Positions 1 to 6,143 of a DNA stretch of 7,946 nt are shown piece by piece. The notes under the pieces were generated by a model. The model was given only the letters and a program-made list of their open reading frames with translations. It ran no database searches and was not told where the DNA came from. The stretch is taken from NCBI GenBank assembly GCA_017694765.1, contig JADIML010000101.1, positions 1 through 7,946 on the forward strand, written 5' to 3'. Each line of letters opens with the position of its first letter. Positions within the stretch are counted from its first letter, which is position 1. A program made the translations under genes and the position numbers. This DNA comes from Candidatus Scybalomonas excrementavium (lineage in GTDB: Bacteria; Bacillota; Clostridia; Lachnospirales; Lachnospiraceae).

Positions 1-1
1 T

Positions 2-568
2 TGGGAACAGCGTAAGTTGGGGGAGTATTTGGTGGAAAGTAAAATTAAAGGAAATACGGGAGATAGAGCAAAGAAGATTACAGTTAAACTTTGGGGAAAA
101 GGAGTTGTTGAAAAAAATGATTTTGGAGGTAGTGAACATACTCAATATTACATTAGAAAATCAGGACAATTTATTTATAGTAAATTAGATTTTTTAAATG
201 CAGCATTTGGAGTAATCCCCGAAAATCTTGATGAATACGAGTCTACTGCTGACTTACCTGCATTTGATTTATTAAATATGAATCCATATTTTTTGTTGTA
301 TAGGGTAATACAAGAAGATTTCTATCTTAAGAATGGGACAATAGCAGATGGTAGTAGGAAGGCTAAAAGAATACATGTAGATACATTTCTTAAGATGAGC
401 TTAAATGTGCCTAGCTTGATAGAACAAGAGAGAATCAAAGATTGTTTAATTACTGTTGATAACCTCATCACCCTTCATCAGCGTAAGCAAAAGTTATTAA
501 AAAACCATTATTTCTATAAAAATTTTCATGAAAAACATGAAAATAACAACAATAAAGGAGAAGATACT
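2..568 (+). CDS. hsdS: Type I restriction-modification specificity subunit HsdS, C-terminal part (5' end outside window, no own stop codon)
   Basis: HsdS recognises the target DNA for the HsdM methyltransferase and HsdR endonuclease of a type I system. The frame is open from base 2 and first reads WEQRKLGEY, a signature found in many Firmicute HsdS proteins where a target-recognition domain begins. The TTG at 17 is the leucine codon of that motif, not a start. About 140 residues of a recognition domain follow, including an IRKSGQF...Y stretch typical of HsdS. The conserved helical segment (EQERI...DNLITLHQRK) lies at about 424-490. Normally a short tail and a stop come next. Here the frame runs on through an unrelated lysine/asparagine-rich stretch (about 500-568) straight into the DUF3990 gene, with its only stop at 1046-1048. 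Either HsdS lost its stop and forms a fusion, or the two proteins are translated separately. hsdM is presumably upstream. Family assignment is confident; the functional 3' end is not. Confidence 0.85.
8..487 (+). repeat. 9-bp direct repeat bracketing the HsdS recognition domain
   Basis: CAGCGTAAG occurs at 8-16 and again at 479-487. The copies are 471 bp apart, exactly 157 codons, so they are in the same reading frame. They encode the QRK of WEQRK and of LHQRK, which flank one target-recognition domain. In shuffling hsdS systems recombination occurs in such conserved boundary sequences, so these are plausible cross-over points. They may also be simply two copies of a conserved protein motif. 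Confidence 0.5.
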
Positions 569-1048
569 ATGAGAAGTTTGAAATTATATCATGGTAGCAA
601 TGTTGCTGTACGAGAACCAAAGTTATTTCCGACTGCGAGAGCCTTAGATTTTGGAGCAGGTTTTTATCTTACAACGAGTTATGAACAGGCAAAGAAGTGG
701 GCAGAGTTAATGGTGAAAAGAAGAAGAACAGGGGTACCAACAGTTTCTGTTTATGAAGTGAATGAGGCAGAGTTATCTGTATTAAAGTTTAATGCTCCAA
801 ACGTTGAATGGTTAAAATTTGTCAGTGCAAATCGAAGGAATCAGCATATGGAAGAAAACTGGGACGTTGTAGTAGGACCTGTAGCAAATGATAATACAAT
901 GCCTGTTATCAATTTATACTTAAAGGGTAGTTATGATGAAGAGGAGGCTTTAAAAAGGCTATTACCTCAAAAATTGAAAGATCAATATGCATTTAAAACA
1001 GAGAAAGCAATTTCAAAGTTACAATTATGTGAGGTGATTATGGTATGA
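569..1048 (+). CDS. DUF3990 protein, probable ADP-ribosyltransferase-fold toxin-like effector
   Basis: This 159-aa protein is placed in the DUF3990 family by its LYHGSN start, the LDFGAGFYLTTS block at residues 27-37, and the WDVVVGPVANDNT segment near 98-110. DUF3990 is, as I recall it, related to ADP-ribosyltransferases. On that view H8 in YHGS and Y33 in GFYLT match the first two residues of an H-Y-E/Q type active site. Q139 in DQYAFKTEKA is a candidate for the third (inference). I chose the ATG at 569 because AAAGGAG at 554-560 lies 8 nt upstream and the family normally starts a few residues before LYHGS. The frame is also continuous with hsdS upstream, so an HsdS fusion is possible. The stop overlaps the next start (ATGA at 1045-1048), which implies translational coupling. 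No signal peptide or membrane segment is visible, so it is likely cytoplasmic. The toxin role is inferred from fold and context only. Confidence 0.75.
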   Translation: MRSLKLYHGSNVAVREPKLFPTARALDFGAGFYLTTSYEQAKKWAELMVKRRRTGVPTVSVYEVNEAELSVLKFNAPNVEWLKFVSANRRNQHMEENWDVVVGPVANDNTMPVINLYLKGSYDEEEALKRLLPQKLKDQYAFKTEKAISKLQLCEVIMV

Positions 1049-1299
1049 AAAGAACTTCTGTAGAAATCTTAGATTTTTATGATGAAGAAGTGATAAAACT
1101 TATAGTTGAGAAGTATGCTTTTGAGCCGATGGTAGCATTGAGAAGATTTTTGGCATCAGAGACTTATAAAATGTTATCAAATGCAGAATTAGAAATGTGG
1201 GAATTTGCTCCGGCTGCTATTTTTGATATGTGGGAAAATGAACAGATTACAGGAGATCCTAGAAATTCGCTTTATTTAAGGAGAGATGGCCATGTCTAA
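1045..1299 (+). CDS. Conserved small protein of unknown function in the DUF3990/DUF3791 cassette
   Basis: This 84-aa acidic protein is not one I can assign to a named domain. From memory, similar proteins ending in a TGDPRNSLYLRRD-type motif (residues 69-81) recur next to DUF3990 genes in Clostridia. The N-terminal part (residues 8-50) looks helical, with EVIKLIVEKY and ALRRFLASETYKML. It is followed by a tryptophan-bearing ELEMWEF...DMWE segment at 48-64. The start overlaps the DUF3990 stop by four bases, and GAGGTGAT at 1031-1038 serves as ribosome site. The coupling and small acidic character make it a candidate antitoxin or immunity partner for the DUF3990 protein, but nothing in the sequence proves this. 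Existence of the gene is well supported; function is unknown. Confidence 0.75.
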   Translation: MKRTSVEILDFYDEEVIKLIVEKYAFEPMVALRRFLASETYKMLSNAELEMWEFAPAAIFDMWENEQITGDPRNSLYLRRDGHV

Positions 1300-1513
1300 A
1301 GAAATGCGATTTTTTATCTATTTAATTGAACGATATGCAGAGTACAAAAAAGTAACGGCAAAGGAAGTTATGGAAGAATGGGATTCTTTAGGGATTACGG
1401 ATTTTATTTATGATATGTATGAATTGTACCATATAGAGAGTATTGAGAACGCTTTTGAAGATATTGATCGAATCATTTTAGAGAAAAAAGAACAGAGCTT
1501 AGGAACAGCATGA
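1292..1513 (+). CDS. DUF3791 small protein, candidate partner/antitoxin of the DUF3990 protein
   Basis: This 73-aa protein carries the DUF3791 pattern: MSKEMRFFIYLIERYA at residues 1-16, then AKEVMEEWDSLGITDFIYDMYELYH and a closing helix IENAFEDIDRII. DUF3791 genes often accompany DUF3990 genes, which suggests a toxin-antitoxin-like module. That is known association plus inference; I know of no tested activity. An ATG at 1286 is in frame, but AAGGAG at 1278-1283 is only 2 nt from it. The ATG at 1292 sits at the ideal 8 nt and matches the usual MSKEM start, so I prefer it. The gene overlaps the end of the 84-aa gene by 8 bases. A 62-nt gap without a recognisable promoter or terminator separates it from hsdR, so it probably belongs to the same transcript. 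Confidence 0.8.
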   Translation: MSKEMRFFIYLIERYAEYKKVTAKEVMEEWDSLGITDFIYDMYELYHIESIENAFEDIDRIILEKKEQSLGTA

Positions 1514-1575
1514 GAATATAGTAGTTGGAGAAAAATTGAAGTAGGGAAAGAGAAGTACAGAAAGGGGAAATTGAG

Positions 1576-4500
1576 ATGGCTTTTCAATATGAATCAGAAT
1601 TTGAAGAAGCTCTTATTAAAGTACTATTAGAAAAAGGTTGGGAAAAGGATGTTATAAAATATCCAACGGAGCAAGATTTAATAAAAAACTGGGCCCAAAT
1701 TCTTTATGAGAACAATCGAGGAATTGATCGGCTCAATAATTATCCATTGACAGATAGCGAGATGCAGCAAATTATAGAGAAAATCACGGAACTTAAGACA
1801 CCATTAAAATTAAATAGTTTTATTAATGGAGGAACAATTTCAATTACTCGTGATAATTTAGAAGATAAAGAGCATTTAGGAAAAGAAATTAGTTTAAAAA
1901 TATATGATCGACAGGAAATTGCAGCAGGACAAAGTCGATATCAGATTGTACAGCAACCCAAATTTATAAGCAAATCAGTAGTATTAAATGACCGAAGAGG
2001 AGATTTAATGTTATTAATTAATGGAATGCCAGTCATTCATATTGAATTGAAGCGAAGTGGGGTACCGATTAGTCAGGCTTATAATCAAATCGAGAAGTAT
2101 ACAAAGGAAGGAGTTTTTACAGGATTATTTTCCTTAGTACAAATCTTTGTATCTATGACTCCAGAAGAAACAGTGTATTTTGCAAATCCAGGACACGATG
2201 GTATTTTTAATAAAAATTATTATTTTCATTGGGCAGATTTTAATAATGAACCAATTAATGATTGGAAAAAAATTGCTTCTTCGTTACTACATATTCCAAT
2301 GGCACATGAGTTAATTGGTTTTTATACGATAGCAGATAATTCTGATGGAATATTAAAAGTTATGCGAAGCTATCAATACTATGCAGCCAATGCCATTGCA
2401 GATAAGGTTGCAAAAATAAAATGGGATGAAGGAAATCAACTAGGTGGTTATATTTGGCATACAACTGGATCAGGTAAAACAATGACAAGTTTTAAATCAG
2501 CTCAGTTAATTGCAGATGCGAAAGAAGCAGATAAGGTTATTTTTCTTACAGATAGAATTGAACTTGGAACACAGTCATTAAAAGAATATCGAAATTTTGC
2601 AGAAGAAAATGAAACGGTACAGGCAACGGAAAATACATATGTACTCATATCGAAATTAAAAAGTACGAATTTTGAAGATACTCTAATTGTAACTTCTATT
2701 CAAAAGATGAGTAATATCAAAGAAGAGGGGTTCAATGCCCATGATATTGAAATTATGAATCAAAAACGACTTGTATTTATTGTGGATGAAGCGCATCGGT
2801 CTACTTTTGGAGATATGCTAATTACAATTAAAAATACATTTCCAAATGCAATTTTCTTTGGATTTACAGGAACGCCAATTCAAGATGAGAACCAGAAGAA
2901 AAAGAATACGACTGTAACAGTATTTGGAGATGAATTGCATCGATATAGTATTGCAGATGGAATTCGTGATGGCAATGTGCTTGGATTTGACTCATATAAA
3001 GTATTGACTTATAAAGATTATGATATAAGAAAAGCAGTTGCATTGGAAAAGGCAAGAGCAAAGACTGAGGAAGAAGCAATTTTAGATCCAAAAAAGTCAA
3101 AAGTTTTTTATGAATATATGGATAAATCCAAAATAAAAATGGCAGCTTCTATAAAAAAAGATGGTACCATTCAAAAAGGGATTGAGGACTATGTACCAAC
3201 TTCACAATACCAAACAAAGGAACATCAAAGAAAGGTAGTAGAAGATATCAAAGAACATTGGATTGCCTTGAGCCACAATTATTTATTGCATGCTATTTTT
3301 GCAACGAGCAGTATTCCAGAAGCAATACAATACTATCGCCTTATAAAGGAAGAGATGCCAGAACTTAAGGTAACGTGTCTTTTTGATTCAAATATTGATA
3401 ATAATGGAGGTTTTATCTTTAAAGAGGAAGGTCTTGTTGAAATTATAGATGATTATAATAACAGATATAATCAAAATTTTACAATTACAACTCATGCAGC
3501 TTTTAAGAAGGATATTGCTCTAAGATTGGCACATAAAGATCAGTATCAAAGAATAGGACAGCGTTCAAAACAACAAATAGATTTACTAATAGTTGTTGAT
3601 CAGATGTTAACTGGATTTGATTCAAAATGGATTAATACACTCTATCTGGATAAAATGTTAGAATATGAAAATATTATCCAAGCATTTTCAAGAACAAATC
3701 GTTTATTTGGGCATGAGAAGCCTTTTGGAGTTATCCGTTATTATAGAAGACCGAATACAATGGAAGAAAATATCAAGAAAGCTGTAAAATTGTATTCTGG
3801 AGATAAGCCAATTGGATTATTTGTAGAGAAATTAATGTATAATTTGCAGAAAATGAATTCAATTTATGAAGAGATACAACAGATATTTAAAGGAGAAGGA
3901 ATTAATAATTTCGAGAAATTGCCAGAAGAAGGAGCAGAATGTGGTAAATTTGCTTCATTATTTAAAGAATTTAATGAATATATGGAAGCAGCTAGAATTC
4001 AAGGGTTTCAATGGAATAAGTCACAATATGAGTTTCAAGAAGGGGAGACTAGAATGAAGAAACTTGTAGAAGTGCTAGTAGATGAGAACACCTTTTTGAC
4101 ATTGGCACAAAGATATAAAGAATTATCTTCTGATACGGTAGGTATAGGGGGAAAGAATGTAGATGAGGTTCCGTTTGATATTGAGGGATATTTGACAGAA
4201 ATTGATACAGATATGATAGATTCAGAGTATATGAATAGCCGTTTTAATAAATATTTGAAGTTACTTACAAGAGAAGGGGAATCAGAAGAGGTCATAGAAC
4301 AAGCATTGAACGAGTTGCATAAAACATTTGCTAAATTGACGCAAGAAGAGCAAAAATATGCGAAGATTTTTTTACATGATATTCAAAGAGGCGATGTTAG
4401 AGTAGAAGGAGGGAAAACGTTTTGGCATTATGTCATTGAATATCAGGCAAAAGCAAAGGATGCACAAATTCGTAGAGTTTCTTATATTTTAGGAGTCGAT

Positions 4501-4737
4501 GAAGAGAAGTTACGAAATATGATGGCGCTTCATTTATCTGAATCTAACATGAATGAATTTGGACGATTTAATGAACTAAAAGAAACAGTTGATAAGAAAA
4601 AAGCGAGAGAATTTTTTGAAAAATTAGAAGGGATAAAATTACCACCACCGAAAGTAAATATAAAAATAGGGCAATTTTTAAAAGAATTTATTCTTTCAGG
4701 TGGATACGATATAGAGTTAGCAGAAGGGGACATTTGA
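1576..4737 (+). CDS. hsdR: Type I restriction endonuclease subunit HsdR
   Basis: HsdR is the ATP-driven translocase and nuclease of a type I restriction complex and acts together with HsdM and HsdS. At 1053 aa it is full length for the family. The nuclease domain is N-terminal: D143 in RGDLML, E157-x-K159 in IELKR, and the following Q-containing helix (QAYNQIEKY) form the PD-(D/E)xK-type site. Superfamily 2 helicase motifs follow: Walker A TTGSGKT at 296-302, DEAH at 404-407, GFTGTP at 429-434, DQMLTGFDSK at 675-684 and QAFSRTNR at 702-709. The rest is the helical C-terminal part that contacts the methylase core. The start is supported by AAAGGGG at 1561-1567, 8 nt upstream. No frameshift or missing motif is visible, so the subunit should be active if hsdM is present upstream. 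It is the last gene before the terminator at 4792-4820. Confidence 0.95.
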   Translation: MAFQYESEFEEALIKVLLEKGWEKDVIKYPTEQDLIKNWAQILYENNRGIDRLNNYPLTDSEMQQIIEKITELKTPLKLNSFINGGTISITRDNLEDKEHLGKEISLKIYDRQEIAAGQSRYQIVQQPKFISKSVVLNDRRGDLMLLINGMPVIHIELKRSGVPISQAYNQIEKYTKEGVFTGLFSLVQIFVSMTPEETVYFANPGHDGIFNKNYYFHWADFNNEPINDWKKIASSLLHIPMAHELIGFYTIADNSDGILKVMRSYQYYAANAIADKVAKIKWDEGNQLGGYIWHTTGSGKTMTSFKSAQLIADAKEADKVIFLTDRIELGTQSLKEYRNFAEENETVQATENTYVLISKLKSTNFEDTLIVTSIQKMSNIKEEGFNAHDIEIMNQKRLVFIVDEAHRSTFGDMLITIKNTFPNAIFFGFTGTPIQDENQKKKNTTVTVFGDELHRYSIADGIRDGNVLGFDSYKVLTYKDYDIRKAVALEKARAKTEEEAILDPKKSKVFYEYMDKSKIKMAASIKKDGTIQKGIEDYVPTSQYQTKEHQRKVVEDIKEHWIALSHNYLLHAIFATSSIPEAIQYYRLIKEEMPELKVTCLFDSNIDNNGGFIFKEEGLVEIIDDYNNRYNQNFTITTHAAFKKDIALRLAHKDQYQRIGQRSKQQIDLLIVVDQMLTGFDSKWINTLYLDKMLEYENIIQAFSRTNRLFGHEKPFGVIRYYRRPNTMEENIKKAVKLYSGDKPIGLFVEKLMYNLQKMNSIYEEIQQIFKGEGINNFEKLPEEGAECGKFASLFKEFNEYMEAARIQGFQWNKSQYEFQEGETRMKKLVEVLVDENTFLTLAQRYKELSSDTVGIGGKNVDEVPFDIEGYLTEIDTDMIDSEYMNSRFNKYLKLLTREGESEEVIEQALNELHKTFAKLTQEEQKYAKIFLHDIQRGDVRVEGGKTFWHYVIEYQAKAKDAQIRRVSYILGVDEEKLRNMMALHLSESNMNEFGRFNELKETVDKKKAREFFEKLEGIKLPPPKVNIKIGQFLKEFILSGGYDIELAEGDI

Positions 4738-4751
4738 ATATAAAAATAGGG
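4657..4751 (+). repeat. 15-bp perfect direct repeat across the hsdR stop
   Basis: AATATAAAAATAGGG occurs at 4657-4671 inside the hsdR 3' end, where it codes for part of VNIKIG, and again at 4737-4751, beginning on the last base of the stop codon. The copies are exactly 80 bp apart. It may be the trace of a small duplication or rearrangement at the gene end. AT-rich composition makes chance less unlikely than the length suggests. Confidence 0.5.
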
Positions 4752-4791
4752 GTTACTTATCAAAAATAATATTTATATTATGAGATTAAGA

Positions 4792-4820
4792 AAGTCAAGG
4801 GAATTTCCTTGGCTTTTTTC
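4792..4820 (+). terminator. Rho-independent terminator of the hsd operon
   Basis: AAGTCAAGG at 4792-4800 pairs with CCTTGGCTT at 4807-4815 in a 9-bp stem containing one T-G wobble. The loop is 6 nt, and a run of six T ends at 4819. It lies 55 nt after the hsdR stop. It separates the hsd operon from the recombinase gene, which must therefore use its own promoter or rely on readthrough. Confidence 0.85.
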
Positions 4821-4830
4821 ATTTGTTTTG

Positions 4831-4861
4831 ATTATTATTTTTCATTAGCGCAAGTCATTTT
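4831..4861 (+). repeat. Left inverted repeat flanking the recombinase gene
   Basis: This is the left arm of a 31-bp inverted repeat. Its central part reads TTCATTAGCGCAAGTCATTT (4841-4860). The reverse complement of 5827-5857 matches it at 28 of 31 positions, with mismatches only at 4837, 4838 and 4848. The arm lies between the hsd terminator and the recombinase ribosome site. The best reading is a recognition site for the tyrosine recombinase encoded between the arms, in inverting orientation. Confidence 0.75.
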
Positions 4862-4884
4862 GAATGAAATTGGAGGTATTTTGT

Positions 4885-5811
4885 ATGTTAGAGAAAGTAA
4901 AAGTAACAGATTTATTTTGTGATTATTATGAAAAATGGATTGAAGTATATAAAAAAGGGGCAATTAGAAAAGTAACGATGGATAAGTATCTTATGACACA
5001 TCGATGGTTGAAAAAACTTGTGCCAGATCTTAAAATATGTGATTTAAACCGTATCGCATACCAGCAGATATTAAATGAGTATGCCTTGTATCATGAAAGG
5101 CAGACAACGATGGACTTTCATCATCAGCTAAAAGGAGCAATTTTAGATGCTGTGGACGAGGGTTTAATAGAAAGAGATCCAACAAGAAAAGCTATTATTA
5201 AAGGAAAGGCACCGACTGAGAAGAAGATCAAATATTTAAATCAATTTGAATTGCACACATTATTGACCGTACTAGATTTAAAAGCAGAAGTAAATTGGGA
5301 TTGGTTTATACTTTTAGTTGCAAAAACTGGAATGAGATTTTCTGAAGCACTTGCTTTGACTCCAAGAGATTTTGATTTCGCACATCAAACATTATCTATT
5401 AGTAAGACATGGGATTATAAAGGAGAAGGAGGATTTCTTCCAACAAAAAATAAATCTTCTGTAAGAAAGATTCAAATTGATTGGCAAACAGTCATTCAAT
5501 TTTCTGAGTTATTAAAAGGTTTACCAGAGGATGAGCCAATATTTGTCGAGGGGAAAATTTATAATTCTACTGTAAATGATGTTTTAGAAAGACACTGTAA
5601 AAAAGCGAATGTACCAGTCATATCCATTCATGGATTACGTCATACACATGCATCATTATTATTATTTGCAGGAGTATCGATAGCAAGTGTTGCTAGACGA
5701 TTGGGACATGCAAGCATGACAACAACACAAAAGACATATTTACATATTATTCAGGAACTGGAAAATACAGATGTGGATTTGGTCATGCGTTCTTTATCTG
5801 GATTAAACTAA
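4885..5811 (+). CDS. Tyrosine recombinase (phage-integrase family), probable hsdS-associated invertase
   Basis: This 308-aa protein should catalyse site-specific DNA cleavage and strand exchange through a covalent phosphotyrosine. An N-terminal SAM-like DNA-binding domain covers about residues 5-105. The catalytic domain is intact: R151 in TGMRFSEAL, K188 in LPTKNK, H249 and R252 in SIHGLRHTHAS, H275 in LGHASMTTT, and nucleophile Y285 in KTYLHI. I chose ATG 4885 over the in-frame ATG 4864 because GGAGG at 4872-4876 is 8 nt before it, and starting at 4864 would translate through that site. Genes of this type beside type I loci in Firmicutes, such as the pneumococcal one, invert hsdS segments. 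The adjacent hsd operon and the flanking inverted repeats suggest the same here. An integrase left from a mobile element is the alternative. No clear promoter is visible between the hsd terminator and the gene, and no terminator follows it. Confidence 0.9.
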   Translation: MLEKVKVTDLFCDYYEKWIEVYKKGAIRKVTMDKYLMTHRWLKKLVPDLKICDLNRIAYQQILNEYALYHERQTTMDFHHQLKGAILDAVDEGLIERDPTRKAIIKGKAPTEKKIKYLNQFELHTLLTVLDLKAEVNWDWFILLVAKTGMRFSEALALTPRDFDFAHQTLSISKTWDYKGEGGFLPTKNKSSVRKIQIDWQTVIQFSELLKGLPEDEPIFVEGKIYNSTVNDVLERHCKKANVPVISIHGLRHTHASLLLFAGVSIASVARRLGHASMTTTQKTYLHIIQELENTDVDLVMRSLSGLN

Positions 5812-5826
5812 TTTTATAATATAAGA

Positions 5827-5857
5827 AAAATGACTTGCGTTAATGAAAAGGAATAAT
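5827..5857 (-). repeat. Right inverted repeat flanking the recombinase gene
   Basis: This is the right arm of the 31-bp inverted repeat, with the left arm at 4831-4861. On the plus strand its core reads AAAATGACTTGCGTTAATGA from 5827. It begins 15 nt after the recombinase stop codon, so the two arms enclose little more than the gene and its ribosome site (965 bp between arms). Confidence 0.75.
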
Positions 5858-5945
5858 TGAGAATAGAAATAATAGAGAATTGAATGTAGAAGGGGAAAGG
5901 AATGGATATAATACAAGATATCTCAGTCTTTTTTGTGATTCTGTA

Positions 5946-5965
5946 TGACTGTTTATGACTGAAGA
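5946..5965 (+). repeat. Upstream pair of TGACTG boxes, possible distal FruR site
   Basis: TGACTGTTTA is followed directly by TGACTGAAGA, giving two 10-bp units of the same type as the promoter-proximal array about 80 bp downstream. The 17-mer from 5946 differs from the 17-mer at 6028 only in a central AAA/TTT and one T/C change. It may be an auxiliary operator; role inferred from the repeat only. Confidence 0.5.
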
Positions 5966-6027
5966 GTCAGATTAGTATAAAAAATAACTGAATTTAATTG
6001 GATTTTATAGTTTCATACATTTTTTTG

Positions 6028-6067
6028 TGACTGAAAATGATTGAATATGACTGAAAATGATTGACAA
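6028..6067 (+). promoter_or_regulatory. Four tandem 10-bp TGAYTGA boxes, probable FruR operator
   Basis: Four head-to-tail units, TGACTGAAAA, TGATTGAATA, TGACTGAAAA and TGATTGACAA, are spaced exactly one DNA turn apart. The last unit contains the -35 hexamer TTGACA of the fruR promoter. A bound protein would therefore cover the -35 and present all boxes on one face of the helix. The likely binder is FruR itself (autoregulation, released by fructose 1-phosphate). The array is directly visible; the identity of the binder is inferred. Confidence 0.7.
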
Positions 6068-6088
6068 ACAAGCAGTATCTGGTATAAT
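6061..6088 (+). promoter_or_regulatory. Strong sigma-A-type promoter for fruR-fruK
   Basis: A consensus -35 TTGACA (6061-6066) and consensus -10 TATAAT (6083-6088) are separated by 16 bp. The -10 also has the extended TG (TGGTATAAT, from 6080). Transcription should start near 6095, leaving a leader of about 50 nt before the fruR start. This position also rules out the in-frame ATG at 6057 as a start codon for this transcript. Confidence 0.9.
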
Positions 6089-6143
6089 AAAGGTAAGAAA
6101 ACTGCCAAGAAAAATAAGGTGGAGAATCATTGAGGGTGATTTT

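Larger units (their letters stand above)
5812..6143. other. Intergenic region between recombinase and fruR
   Basis: This 332-nt gap holds the right inverted repeat (5827-5857), two sets of TGAYTGA boxes (5946-5965 and 6028-6067), the fruR promoter (6061-6088) and its leader. I saw no gene, RNA gene or convincing terminator in 5858-5945. That stretch is purine-rich on the plus strand, and I could not read it as decayed hsdS sequence. Confidence 0.6.

Noticed and set aside
1514..1575. Internal promoter before hsdR
   Set aside because: No -35/-10 pair can be made in this 62-nt gap; hsdR most likely shares the upstream transcript.
2864..3100. Open frame on the minus strand inside hsdR
   Set aside because: It lies antisense to helicase-domain coding sequence, resembles no protein and has no ribosome site; it is a shadow of hsdR.
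3866..4057. Plus-strand 63-aa frame inside hsdR
   Set aside because: It is out of frame with an intact hsdR and has no recognisable product; a programmed frameshift is not indicated.
4035..4295. Minus-strand open frame rich in serine within hsdR
   Set aside because: The serine and phenylalanine bias is what antisense reading of A-rich codons produces; the plus strand carries normal HsdR sequence.
4753..4781. TTACTT - 17 bp - TATTAT as a promoter for the recombinase
   Set aside because: Its start point would fall just before the terminator at 4792-4820, so it would not efficiently reach the gene. I could not find a convincing recombinase promoter elsewhere.
5907..5912. TATAAT hexamer between the recombinase and fruR
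   Set aside because: No -35 lies at a suitable distance (the nearest TTGAAT is about 21 bp away), and a far better promoter exists at 6061-6088.
5923..5935. Possible terminator T-run after the recombinase
   Set aside because: The T-run at 5928-5934 has no stable stem immediately upstream, so I do not call a terminator.
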